A stretch of 6,963 nt of DNA, from contig CAMLFK010000258.1 of the NCBI GenBank assembly GCA_946479255.1, positions 1 through 6,963 on the forward strand, read 5' to 3'. The notes under the pieces are model-generated. The model was not told the DNA's origin. It saw nothing but the letters and a program-made list of their open reading frames with translations, and made no database searches. The DNA is from an uncultured Oxalobacteraceae bacterium. Its GTDB lineage: Bacteria; Pseudomonadota; Gammaproteobacteria; Burkholderiales; Burkholderiaceae. Shown piece after piece: positions 1 to 5,905 of this stretch (position 1 is the stretch's first letter; each line of letters opens with the position of its first letter). The position numbers and the translations under genes were made by a program.

Positions 1-347
1 GGAATCGAACCCGCGTCCGCAAGCACTCTACAGACAGTTCTACATACTTAGCACTGCCATTTAATTTAACCCATACAACGCGGACGTGCACGCTGTGTAC
101 AGGCGAGTTACCTATTATTTAGTGAGTTGCTAAGTAACCCAGCAAATCACGAGTCCCTGTAAATGACTCTAGAGCTTTTAACGGCCCACCCCAGGGACGA
201 GGTGTTCTAGAGCTAACAGCAATTAAGCTGCCAGTGCGTACGAGTTATCGTTTGCAGTTATTGATTTTCTGGGTGTATTTACGAGGTAGCCAGCCCTCGG
301 TATGCCCTGCGCTGCTTTGCAACCCACGTCGAAACCAGGTCGCCCCC
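1..347 (-). ncRNA. ssrA: tmRNA (transfer-messenger RNA), 3' end cut by the window edge
   Basis: tmRNA rescues stalled ribosomes. Alanine-charged tmRNA enters the empty A site, its internal frame is translated, and the tagged protein is degraded. On the minus strand the RNA begins GGGGGCGACCTGGTTTCGAC (from 347), the typical tmRNA 5' end, and reaches the left edge in the T arm (GCGGG TTCGATT CC), so roughly 15 nt of acceptor stem and CCA are missing. The tag frame runs 255-223, resuming at GCA and reading ANDNSYALAA then TAA. The final ALAA is the usual protease-recognition end. Other tmRNA structure is visible: pseudoknot 1 with CGAGG (299-295) paired to CCTCG (286-282), and a PK2-like pairing of GTCCCTG (198-192) with CAGGGAC (159-153) next to a CTCTAGA/TCTAGAG helix. 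Length and parts fit a normal one-piece proteobacterial tmRNA. It requires SmpB, which is not in this window. The gene identity is essentially certain; the exact processed ends are inferred. Confidence 0.97.
223..255 (-). other. tmRNA proteolysis-tag reading frame (ANDNSYALAA, stop)
   Basis: Codons GCA AAC GAT AAC TCG TAC GCA CTG GCA GCT TAA read leftward from 255. With the alanine carried by the tRNA-like domain, the added peptide would be A-ANDNSYALAA. The start (AND) and end (ALAA) match the usual proteobacterial tag, such as E. coli ANDENYALAA. The middle residues NS differ from the E. coli EN. The resume codon is GCA, as in E. coli. Confidence 0.95.
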
Positions 348-358
348 ACAGAACTCGT

Positions 359-364
359 ATTGTA
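359..364 (-). promoter_or_regulatory. Probable -10 element of the ssrA promoter
   Basis: TACAAT on the minus strand (5 of 6 matches to TATAAT) lies 11 nt upstream of the mature tmRNA 5' end at 347. That distance fits a start site a few bases upstream followed by 5' trimming, since tmRNA precursors normally carry a short 5' leader. No good -35 is visible at 16-18 nt spacing. No intrinsic terminator is visible between the phosphatase stop at 411 and ssrA, so readthrough from the upstream operon is also possible. Confidence 0.55.
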
Positions 365-410
365 CTCCAATCGCCGCCCAATCGCAGGGCAGCAAGTGTA
401 AGCAGACTTG

Positions 411-1103
411 TCAGGCCACAAGCGCCGCCGGGGTCCGTGCGCGCAACAGTTCCAGCAAATCGGCCGGCGTATCCATCAGATAGTCCGCGCCCCAGCTGCT
501 TGGCTCCACCGAACCACAATATCCCCACCCACACGCCACCGTCACCATGCCGGCAGCCCGGCCAGCTTCGATGTCGCGCAGGTCGTCGCCCACATACCAG
601 CATTGCTCCGGCAGCACGTTCAGACGGCGCGCGCCTTCCAGCAAGGGCGCGGGATGCGGCTTGGCGTGCCCGGTGGTGTCGCCCGAGACGACGCAGCCGG
701 CATGCGAAAGTCCAATCAAGGGCACCAGCGGATCGGTAAAGCGCGCCGGCTTGTTGGTGACAATCCCCCACGCCATGCCAGCCGCATTGATGCCGGCCAG
801 CAGTTCATGGATGCCGCCGAACAGGGTACTTTCCACCGCCATGGCGGACTGATAACGCTCGAACCACTGCACGCGCAGCTCTTCGTAGCCTTCGTCGGCC
901 GGGGTCAGGCCGAAGGCGGCGCCGATCATGCCGCGCGCGCCGGCCGAGGCGGTCGGGCGCAGGATGGCATACGGTGTCGGCTCCAGCCCGCGCTGGACGC
1001 GCAGGAAGTTCACTGCAGCCGCCAAGTCGGGCGCGGTGTCGGCCAGGGTGCCGTCTAGATCGAATAAAACAGCGCGCGGCGCCAGGGAGGGCAGGGAAGT
1101 CAT
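411..1103 (-). CDS. gph: HAD-superfamily phosphatase next to ubiG: phosphoglycolate phosphatase (Gph) by usual label, MupP-like by sequence and context
   Basis: This soluble Mg-dependent phosphatase of about 230 aa is the normal size for the Gph/MupP group. All four HAD motifs are present. Motif I is VLFDLDGT with nucleophile D15 and acid/base D17, motif II is the Thr of GIVTNKP (about T116), motif III is K148 in HAKPHP, and motif IV is VGDDLRDIEAG with D173/D174. An insert between motifs I and II (about 20-95) is the alpha-helical cap that sets substrate choice. Gph dephosphorylates 2-phosphoglycolate; MupP dephosphorylates N-acetylmuramic acid 6-phosphate in cell-wall recycling. The protein has the WGxVTNKPxRF, GDDLRDIExGRxAG and late WGAD pattern I recall from pseudomonad MupP, which also lies beside ubiG near gyrA-serC. 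The gene is 19 nt downstream of ubiG and surely co-transcribed. ATG at 1103 is preferred; an in-frame TTG at 1109 is the alternative. Neither has a clear Shine-Dalgarno. The family is certain, the substrate is not. Confidence 0.93.
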   Translation of the reverse strand: MTSLPSLAPRAVLFDLDGTLADTAPDLAAAVNFLRVQRGLEPTPYAILRPTASAGARGMIGAAFGLTPADEGYEELRVQWFERYQSAMAVESTLFGGIHELLAGINAAGMAWGIVTNKPARFTDPLVPLIGLSHAGCVVSGDTTGHAKPHPAPLLEGARRLNVLPEQCWYVGDDLRDIEAGRAAGMVTVACGWGYCGSVEPSSWGADYLMDTPADLLELLRARTPAALVA

Positions 1104-1122
1104 GGGCAAAAAAGGAATAGAT

Positions 1123-1818
1123 TTAAAGCGGACGGGTGCAAGCCACCATGTAGTTCACATCGGTGTCCTGGTTCAGTGCGTAGATTTTGGTGAGCGGCTT
1201 GTAGCTCAGCCCCTTGAGGGAGTCGACCTGCAGGCCCGCCAGTCGCACAAAATGCGACAGTTCAGCCGGGGTGATGAATTTGGCGTAGTCGTGCGTGCCT
1301 TTGGGCAGCATGCGCAGCAGGTACTCGGCGCCGACGACGGCGAACAGATATGCCTTGGCATTGCGGTTGATGGTCGAAAAGAACACGTGCCCGCCCGGTT
1401 TGACCAGGGTGGCGGCGGCCTTGACGATCGCGCCCGGGTCCGGCACGTGCTCAAGCATTTCCATGCAGGTCACGACGTCGTACTGCCCGGCTTCTTGCGC
1501 GGCCATATCTTCGGCGGCGATGTGTTTGTAGCGCACCTGTACGCCGGATTCCAGGCTGTGCAAATCGGCGACTTTCAATGCCTTTTCGGACAGGTCGATA
1601 CCGGTGACATCGGCACCTTTGCGCGCCATCGATTCGCTGAGGATGCCGCCGCCGCAGCCGATGTCGATGACTTTTTTGCCAGCCAGCTGGGCGCGCGCGT
1701 TGATCCACTCAAGGCGCAGGGGATTGATCTCGTGCAGCGGGCGGAACTCGGAAGTCGGGTCCCACCAGCGGTGCGCGAGCTCGCTGAATTTTTGTATTTC
1801 TAAAGGGTCTGCATTCAT
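1123..1818 (-). CDS. ubiG: Bifunctional ubiquinone O-methyltransferase UbiG (2-polyprenyl-6-hydroxyphenol methylase / 3-demethylubiquinol methyltransferase)
   Basis: UbiG catalyses both O-methylations of ubiquinone synthesis, using S-adenosylmethionine, at the cytoplasmic face of the inner membrane. The 231-aa product is full length. It opens with the family-typical [20 protein letters not shown]. The class I methyltransferase core follows: motif [10 protein letters not shown] at 50-58 (SAM-binding glycine loop), acidic D75 in GIDLS for the SAM ribose, [10 protein letters not shown] at 116-125, and [15 protein letters not shown] at 138-152. The C-terminal stretch [23 protein letters not shown] is also typical. 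It is the first gene of a two-gene leftward unit with the HAD phosphatase. Start ATG 1818 is chosen from the conserved N-terminus, although no Shine-Dalgarno precedes it. A TATTAT just upstream suggests a very short or absent leader. Nothing is truncated, and I know of no better alternative assignment. Confidence 0.97.
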   Translation of the reverse strand: MNADPLEIQKFSELAHRWWDPTSEFRPLHEINPLRLEWINARAQLAGKKVIDIGCGGGILSESMARKGADVTGIDLSEKALKVADLHSLESGVQVRYKHIAAEDMAAQEAGQYDVVTCMEMLEHVPDPGAIVKAAATLVKPGGHVFFSTINRNAKAYLFAVVGAEYLLRMLPKGTHDYAKFITPAELSHFVRLAGLQVDSLKGLSYKPLTKIYALNQDTDVNYMVACTRPL

Positions 1819-2040
1819 ACGCGAAATAATAGCGGGAAATTCATGGCCCCGGCGTTACGTGTGAGGAAAATTCCTTGCGGCACAACGTTCCGTGGTCAGC
1901 GAAAGGGCGCATGGTGCAGCATTTCGGTAGCGGCAGGCGCACCCGATGAAGCTTTTGCATTTCCGATGGTGACAGTTTGAAAAGCTTGCGAGACTGCGCA
2001 CGCCCGTCATGAATGACAGCGGTAGGGTGAGAATACAGGC
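1819..2040. other. Intergenic region between ubiG and the ompA terminator
   Basis: This 222-nt non-coding interval should hold the ubiG promoter, because the ompA terminator lies upstream of it. Apart from the possible -10 beside ubiG, I see only two minor symmetries: AAGCTTTT (1949-1956) with AAAAGCTT (1980-1987), 23 nt apart, and a short AGGAA/TTCCT palindrome near 1863-1874. Reading frames crossing it also run through the terminator and resemble no known protein. Confidence 0.6.
1826..1831 (-). promoter_or_regulatory. Possible -10 element immediately upstream of ubiG
   Basis: TATTAT on the minus strand (5 of 6 matches to TATAAT) is followed by 7 nt and then the ATG of ubiG. A start site at normal spacing would fall on or next to the start codon, giving a leaderless or nearly leaderless mRNA. 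There is no convincing -35 at 16-18 nt spacing, so this is a weak call based on position and on the absence of a Shine-Dalgarno. Confidence 0.35.
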
Positions 2041-2075
2041 AAAAAAAAAGCCGCCCAGCGAACTGGACGGCTTTT
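2041..2075 (-). terminator. Rho-independent terminator of ompA
   Basis: On the minus strand AAAAGCCGTCCAG, loop TTCG, then CTGGGCGGCTTTT form a 13-bp stem with one G-U pair, closed by a stable UUCG tetraloop and ending in nine consecutive U. It begins about 20 nt after the ompA stop codon. In the plus direction the hairpin is followed by only four T, so it is mainly a leftward terminator. This makes ompA a single-gene transcript separate from ubiG. Confidence 0.95.
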
Positions 2076-2094
2076 CGAGGATCAGGCAATCAGC

Positions 2095-2805
2095 TTATTT
2101 GCTGCGGGTGCCGACCACTTCGATTTCCACGCGGCGGTTCTTGGCGCGGCCGGCGGCGGTCTTGTTGTCCGCTACTGGCTGCTTCTCGCCCTTGCCTTCG
2201 GTGTAGATGCGGCTCTGGTCGATGCCCTTGGCCTTCAGGTAGGTCTTGACGGCTTCGGCGCGGCGGATCGACAGCTTCTGGTTGTAAGCATCGGTGCCGA
2301 CCGAGTCGGTGTGGCCGACGGCGATGATGACTTCCAGGTTGATGCCTTGCAGCTTGCTGCTCAGCTCGTCCAGCGATGCCTTGCCGGCTGGCTTCAGCAC
2401 GGCTTTGTCGAAGTCGAAGAAGGCGTCAGCCGAGTAGCTCACTTTTTCCGAAGTCGGCACTGGAGCCGGTGCTGGTGCAGGAGCTGGCGCTGGTGCCGGA
2501 GCAGGCTCTACCACTGGTGGTGGCGGTGGAGGCGGCTCAACGCACTTGCCGTTTTCCAGCTTGGCTGGGGCGACGCACAGTGGCAGATCGCAACCTGGAA
2601 CGGCATCGGCCGGAGTCCAGTAACCGGTACGCCAGCACAGGCCGAACGGATCGCGTGCGATCACGCCGCGCGCATCCTGCACGTAAGCGCTGTGGGGCTT
2701 GGGAGCCTCGATGTCTTTGTCCACAGGTGCGAACGGCGGGGAAGTTTGCGCAAGCGCGCTGCTGGCGAGCGCTGCGGAGAGCATGAACGTAGCGATTTTT
2801 TTCAT
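2095..2805 (-). CDS. ompA: OmpA-family outer-membrane/periplasmic protein with peptidoglycan-binding domain, lacking the OmpA beta-barrel
   Basis: This 236-aa secreted protein probably links the outer envelope to peptidoglycan. Residues 1-19 are a signal peptide (MKK, hydrophobic stretch, cleavage likely after SSALA). Residues 25-90 form a small domain with four cysteines (C57, C72, C77, C88) and the motif GLCWRTGYWTPA, seen in Burkholderiales OmpA-like proteins. Then come seven prolines (91-97), a linker of seven Pro-Ala pairs (101-114) and a C-terminal OmpA domain (about 122-232). In that domain FFDFDKAVLKP, GHTDSVG and the pair D167/R182, spaced 15 apart, match the residues that hold diaminopimelate in Acinetobacter OmpA. 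The N-terminal part is far too short for the eight-stranded barrel of E. coli OmpA. Start ATG 2805 is chosen because it begins the signal peptide and has AAAGGA (2821-2816) upstream; a longer upstream frame adds 43 residues without signal-peptide character. The gene diverges from gyrA and has its own terminator. A Pho box lies about 97 nt upstream. Confidence 0.93.
   Translation of the reverse strand: MKKIATFMLSAALASSALAQTSPPFAPVDKDIEAPKPHSAYVQDARGVIARDPFGLCWRTGYWTPADAVPGCDLPLCVAPAKLENGKCVEPPPPPPPVVEPAPAPAPAPAPAPAPVPTSEKVSYSADAFFDFDKAVLKPAGKASLDELSSKLQGINLEVIIAVGHTDSVGTDAYNQKLSIRRAEAVKTYLKAKGIDQSRIYTEGKGEKQPVADNKTAAGRAKNRRVEIEVVGTRSK
2464..2535 (-). repeat. Low-complexity Pro and Pro-Ala coding repeat in ompA
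   Basis: Seven consecutive Pro codons (2535-2515) are followed by V-V-E and then seven Pro-Ala pairs (2505-2464), made of degenerate 6-bp units such as CCAGCA/CCTGCT/CCGGCG variants. It encodes an extended rigid spacer between the cysteine-containing domain and the peptidoglycan-binding domain. The varied codons suggest the repeat is maintained at protein level rather than being a fresh slippage product. Confidence 0.85.
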
Positions 2806-2815
2806 CTGATTTTTT

Positions 2816-2821
2816 TCCTTT
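2816..2821 (-). promoter_or_regulatory. Ribosome binding site of ompA
   Basis: AAAGGA on the minus strand lies 10 nt before ATG 2805. The spacing is slightly long, but this is the only purine-rich Shine-Dalgarno near the start and it supports the signal-peptide start over longer frames. Confidence 0.7.
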
Positions 2822-2894
2822 CGGGGGTGATATCCGCAGAAATACGGCAAAATTTTGTCGTGCAATGGACAAGATGGTAACAGCTTGACCCCGC

Positions 2895-2936
2895 AATTGC
2901 CCGTGACAGTTTTATGACATTGTGAAACCGGCAATT
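2895..2936. repeat. 7-bp inverted repeat enclosing the Pho box
   Basis: AATTGCC at 2895-2901 and GGCAATT at 2930-2936 are exact reverse complements, separated by 28 nt that contain the whole Pho box. They may mark binding of another dimeric regulator or be chance. Confidence 0.5.
2903..2920 (-). promoter_or_regulatory. Candidate Pho box (PhoB binding site) upstream of ompA
   Basis: The minus strand reads ATGTCATAAAACTGTCAC, two TGTCA-type half sites spaced 11 bp apart. It matches 17 of 18 positions of the enterobacterial Pho box consensus CTGTCATAWAWCTGTCAY, the first base being the only miss. Orientation points to ompA, whose start is about 97 nt downstream. A typical -10 at 10-11 nt past the box is not clear (GGGTCA is there). 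An extended-type TGTTACCAT follows about one 11-bp turn further on. The site is seen in the sequence; PhoB control is inference. Confidence 0.55.
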
Positions 2937-3002
2937 AACTTCCGGGCCATTTTGCCACACGCGGCTATCTAGTACGAACGCCAACAAATCAAACCGCCCA
3001 CT

Positions 3003-3041
3003 ATGTGACCAGGTGCGTTGTATTTGTGCAACGCATCACAT
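3003..3041. repeat. Nested inverted repeat (ATGTGA / TGCGTTG arms)
   Basis: Outer arms ATGTGA (3003-3008) and TCACAT (3036-3041) enclose inner arms TGCGTTG (3014-3020) and CAACGCA (3029-3035) around an 8-nt centre. The right arms abut while the left arms are 5 nt apart, so as RNA it would be a 13-bp stem with a 5-nt bulge and an 8-nt loop. No T tract follows on either strand, so it is not an intrinsic terminator. It could be an operator for a dimeric regulator. Confidence 0.75.
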
Positions 3042-3054
3042 CCGAAGCGGGTTG

Positions 3055-3089
3055 AGCGCGACCTGCCGAACTGTGATCCCGGTCGCGCT
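3055..3089. repeat. Perfect 9-bp inverted repeat upstream of gyrA
   Basis: AGCGCGACC (3055-3063) and GGTCGCGCT (3081-3089) are exact reverse complements with a 17-nt spacer. No U tract follows in either direction. It lies about 45 nt upstream of the gyrA -10, a position suited to a regulator site or a structured RNA element. Confidence 0.75.
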
Positions 3090-3130
3090 GAGAGTGGTTT
3101 CGAGGAAATGCTCAGGCATATGGACGCTCA

Positions 3131-3139
3131 TGCTAAAAT
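3131..3139 (+). promoter_or_regulatory. Extended -10 promoter for gyrA
   Basis: TGCTAAAAT combines the TGn extension with TAAAAT (5 of 6 to TATAAT). No good -35 is seen 17 nt upstream, which is compatible with an extended -10 promoter. Transcription would start near 3146, giving a gyrA leader of about 125 nt. Confidence 0.6.
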
Positions 3140-3159
3140 CCCAGGCTTGTCTGTTGATA

Positions 3160-3235
3160 AGCTGGCGCTCGCACCGCCCGGTGTACACGCCGCCCAACAG
3201 CCCGGACAGCAGCTTCGTGTGGCCGTCCGCCAGCT
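3160..3235 (+). other. Potential folded 5' leader of gyrA mRNA
   Basis: AGCTGGCG (3160-3167) is exactly complementary to CGCCAGCT (3228-3235). Within and around this loop are CTGTTG (3151-3156) with CAACAG (3195-3200), which is an alternative crossing pairing, and a small CACC/GGTG hairpin (3172-3183). The competing pairings could give two leader states. No known riboswitch class is recognised. Confidence 0.4.
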
Positions 3236-3270
3236 AACATAACCATCGCCTGAGAGCAGTCGCCCCGCCA

Positions 3271-5895
3271 ATGGATCAATTCGCAAAAGAAACAATCCCC
3301 ATTTCACTCGAAGAAGAGATGCGCAAGAGCTACCTCGATTACGCGATGAGCGTGATCGTCGGCCGTGCTCTGCCGGATGTGCGCGATGGCTTGAAGCCGG
3401 TGCACCGCCGCGTCCTGTTCGCCATGCACGAGATGAACAACGTGCACAACCGGCCTTACGTCAAGTGCGCCCGCGTGGTCGGTGAGACCATGGGTAAGTA
3501 CCACCCGCACGGCGACGCGTCGATTTACGACACGCTGGTGCGTATGGCGCAGGACTTTTCCCTGCGTTACATGCTGGTCGACGGCCAGGGTAACTTCGGT
3601 TCCATCGACGGCGACAGCGCCGCGGCGATGCGCTACACCGAGTGCCGCCTCGACAAAATCGCCAGCGAAGTGCTGGCCGATATCGACAAGGACACGGTCG
3701 ACTTCCAGCCGAACTACGACGGCAAGGAAAAAGAGCCGACCGTCCTGCCGACCCGCATCCCCAACCTGCTGATCAACGGCTCGTCCGGTATCGCGGTCGG
3801 CATGGCGACCAACATCCCACCGCACAACCTGTCCGAAGTGATCGCCGGCGCGCTGCACGTGCTGCGCAACCCGGACTGCACGATCGACGAATTGATCGAG
3901 CTGATCCCGGCGCCGGACTTCCCGACCGCCGGCATCATCTACGGCGTCTCGGGCGTACGCGATGGCTACCGCACCGGCCGTGGCCGCGTGGTCATGCGCG
4001 CCAAGACCCACTTCGAAGAATACGGCAAGGACGGCGGCCGCATCGCCATCATCGTCGACGAGCTGCCGTACCAGGTGAACAAGAAGTCCCTGCTCGAACG
4101 CATCGCCGAGAACGTGCGCGACAAGAAGCTGGAAGGCATCAGCGACATCCGCGACGAATCCGACAAGTCGGGCATGCGCGTGGTGATCGAATTGAAGCGC
4201 GGCGAAGTGCCCGAGGTGGTGCTGAACAATCTGTACAAGCAGACCCAGTTGCAGGACACCTTCGGCATGAACATGGTGGCGCTGGTGAACGGCCAGCCGA
4301 AGCTGCTGAACCTCAAGCAGATGCTGCAATGCTTCCTGTCGCACCGCCGCGAAGTGGTCACGCGCCGTACCGTGTTCGAACTGCGCAAGGCGCGCGAACG
4401 CGGCCACATGCTCGAAGGCCTGGCGGTCGCACTGGCCAACATCGACGACTTCATCGCCATCATCAAGGCCGCGCCAACGCCGCCGATCGCGAAAGTCGAA
4501 CTGATGGCGCGCGCCTGGGACTCGTCCCTGGTGCGCGAGATGCTGCTGCGTACCGGCGAAAACGCTGAAGCCGGCGGCATCGAAGCCTTCCGTCCGGAGC
4601 ACCTGCCGAAGCACTACGGCATGCAGGCCGATGGCTTGTACAAGCTGTCCGACGAACAGGCCCAGGAAATCCTGCAGATGCGTCTGCAGCGCCTCACTGG
4701 CCTGGAGCAGGACAAGATCGTCAACGAGTACAAAGAGATCATGGCCCACATCGCCGACCTGCTGGACATCCTGTCCAAGCCGGCCCGCGTGACCGCCATC
4801 ATCACCGACGAAATGAACTCGGTCCTGAACGAGTACGCCGGCAACGGCAAGGACCCGCGCCGTTCGGCCATCGAGCTCAATGCGACCGACCTCGAAACCG
4901 AAGACCTGATCACCCCGCAGGACATGGTGGTGACCTTGTCGCACCTGGGCTACATGAAGTCGCAGCCGATCTCCGAATACCGCGCCCAGAAGCGCGGCGG
5001 ACGCGGCAAGCAGGCCATGGCGACCAAGGAAGAGGACTGGATCGACCAGCTGTTCATCGCCAACACGCACGACTACATTCTGTGCTTCTCCAACCGCGGC
5101 CGCATGTACTGGCTGAAGGTATGGGAAGTGCCGCAGGGTTCGCGCAACTCGCGCGGCAAGCCGATCGTCAACATGTTCCCGCTGCAGGACAACGAGAAGA
5201 TTACCGTGGTGCTGCCGCTGTCGGGCGTGAACCGCACCTTCCCGGAAGACCACTACGTGTTCATGGCGACCAGCCTGGGTACCGTCAAGAAGACTCCGCT
5301 CAAAGACTTCAGCAATCCACGCAAGGCCGGCATCATCGCGGTCGACCTGGACGAAGGCGACTTCCTGATCGGCGCCGCGCTGACCGATGGCGAGCACGAT
5401 GTGATGCTGTTCTCCGACGCCGGCAAGGCGGTGCGCTTCGACGAAAACGATGTGCGTCCGATGGGCCGTACCGCGCGCGGTGTGCGCGGCATGAACCTGG
5501 AAGACACCCAGAACGTGATCGCGCTGCTGGTGGCCGAGAACGAGCAGCAGTCGGTGCTGACCGCAACCGAAAACGGCTACGGCAAGCGTACTCCGATCAC
5601 GGAATACACCCGCCACGGCCGCGGTACCAAGGGCATGATCGCCATCCAGACTTCGGAACGTAACGGCCGCGTGGTCGCTGCGACCCTGGTCGAGCCGTCG
5701 GATGAAATCATGCTGATCACCACCGGCGGCGTGCTGATTCGCACCCGCGTGGCGGAGATCCGCGAGATGGGCCGCGCGACCCAGGGCGTGACCCTGATCG
5801 CGGTGGAAGACGGCACCAAGCTGTCCGGCCTGCAGCGCATCGTCGAGACCGACCTGGAAGAAGTCGAGCTAGCACCGAGCGATTCGGCCGAGTAA
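3271..5895 (+). CDS. gyrA: DNA gyrase subunit A
   Basis: GyrA is the DNA breakage-reunion subunit of the A2B2 gyrase, which introduces negative supercoils and is the main quinolone target. The 874-aa product is complete. The breakage-reunion part (about 10-480) carries catalytic Y122 preceded by R121 in AAMRYTE. The quinolone-determining segment reads [10 protein letters not shown] with A83, S84 and D87 in E. coli numbering, which coincides here. The C-terminal beta-pinwheel (about 510-850) begins with the GyrA box QKRGGRG at 573-579, the motif needed for DNA wrapping and distinguishing GyrA from ParC. The tail [14 protein letters not shown] is acidic but shorter than that of E. coli. Start ATG 3271 begins the conserved [21 protein letters not shown]; no Shine-Dalgarno lies at proper distance (nearest GAGAG is 14 nt away). 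It diverges from ompA and is followed by serC in the same direction. The function is not in doubt. Confidence 0.99.
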   Translation: MDQFAKETIPISLEEEMRKSYLDYAMSVIVGRALPDVRDGLKPVHRRVLFAMHEMNNVHNRPYVKCARVVGETMGKYHPHGDASIYDTLVRMAQDFSLRYMLVDGQGNFGSIDGDSAAAMRYTECRLDKIASEVLADIDKDTVDFQPNYDGKEKEPTVLPTRIPNLLINGSSGIAVGMATNIPPHNLSEVIAGALHVLRNPDCTIDELIELIPAPDFPTAGIIYGVSGVRDGYRTGRGRVVMRAKTHFEEYGKDGGRIAIIVDELPYQVNKKSLLERIAENVRDKKLEGISDIRDESDKSGMRVVIELKRGEVPEVVLNNLYKQTQLQDTFGMNMVALVNGQPKLLNLKQMLQCFLSHRREVVTRRTVFELRKARERGHMLEGLAVALANIDDFIAIIKAAPTPPIAKVELMARAWDSSLVREMLLRTGENAEAGGIEAFRPEHLPKHYGMQADGLYKLSDEQAQEILQMRLQRLTGLEQDKIVNEYKEIMAHIADLLDILSKPARVTAIITDEMNSVLNEYAGNGKDPRRSAIELNATDLETEDLITPQDMVVTLSHLGYMKSQPISEYRAQKRGGRGKQAMATKEEDWIDQLFIANTHDYILCFSNRGRMYWLKVWEVPQGSRNSRGKPIVNMFPLQDNEKITVVLPLSGVNRTFPEDHYVFMATSLGTVKKTPLKDFSNPRKAGIIAVDLDEGDFLIGAALTDGEHDVMLFSDAGKAVRFDENDVRPMGRTARGVRGMNLEDTQNVIALLVAENEQQSVLTATENGYGKRTPITEYTRHGRGTKGMIAIQTSERNGRVVAATLVEPSDEIMLITTGGVLIRTRVAEIREMGRATQGVTLIAVEDGTKLSGLQRIVETDLEEVELAPSDSAE

Positions 5896-5905
5896 AACCA
5901 ACGAA

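Larger units (their letters stand above)
2806..3270. other. Divergent ompA-gyrA control region
   Basis: This 465-nt interval separates the divergent starts of ompA and gyrA. It is less GC-rich than the genes from about 2806 to 3035. It contains the ompA ribosome site, a 10-bp palindrome CAAAATTTTG (2848-2857), a Pho box in a 7-bp inverted repeat, two further strong inverted repeats (3003-3041 and 3055-3089), the gyrA extended -10 and a foldable gyrA leader. Short frames of 60-75 codons cross it but lack ribosome sites and protein-like character. I therefore annotate no gene. A small RNA in the 3000-3110 part cannot be excluded. Confidence 0.7.

Noticed and set aside
223..771. A 182-codon minus-strand frame ending in the tmRNA tag
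   Set aside because: It joins an out-of-frame part of the phosphatase gene to the ssrA tag. The tag is reached by trans-translation, not by this frame.
928..1803. A 291-codon plus-strand frame opposite ubiG and the end of the phosphatase gene
   Set aside because: It is antisense to two well-supported genes, has no ribosome site and no family resemblance.
1841..2089. An 82-codon minus-strand frame between ompA and ubiG
   Set aside because: It would begin upstream of, and run through, the ompA terminator hairpin. It has no Shine-Dalgarno or recognisable motif.
2885..2915. A plus-strand promoter TTGACC / TTTTAT overlapping the Pho box
   Set aside because: The spacer would be 19 nt with a weak -10, and it lies over 200 nt upstream of the much better extended -10 of gyrA.
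3004..3040. TGTGA and TCACA as a CRP-type site
   Set aside because: CRP half sites should be 6 bp apart; here they are 27 nt apart and better explained as arms of the nested inverted repeat.
3013..3242. Two overlapping 74-codon plus-strand frames upstream of gyrA, including an internal ATG at 3120
   Set aside because: They run through two inverted repeats and the gyrA -10, so most of the frame would be untranscribed from that promoter. There is no ribosome site, and codon use looks mixed.
3304..5616. A 770-codon open frame antisense to gyrA
   Set aside because: It lies wholly inside certain gyrA, in the frame that stays open in high-GC genes. Its translation is His/Val/Asp/Arg-rich with no recognisable domain.
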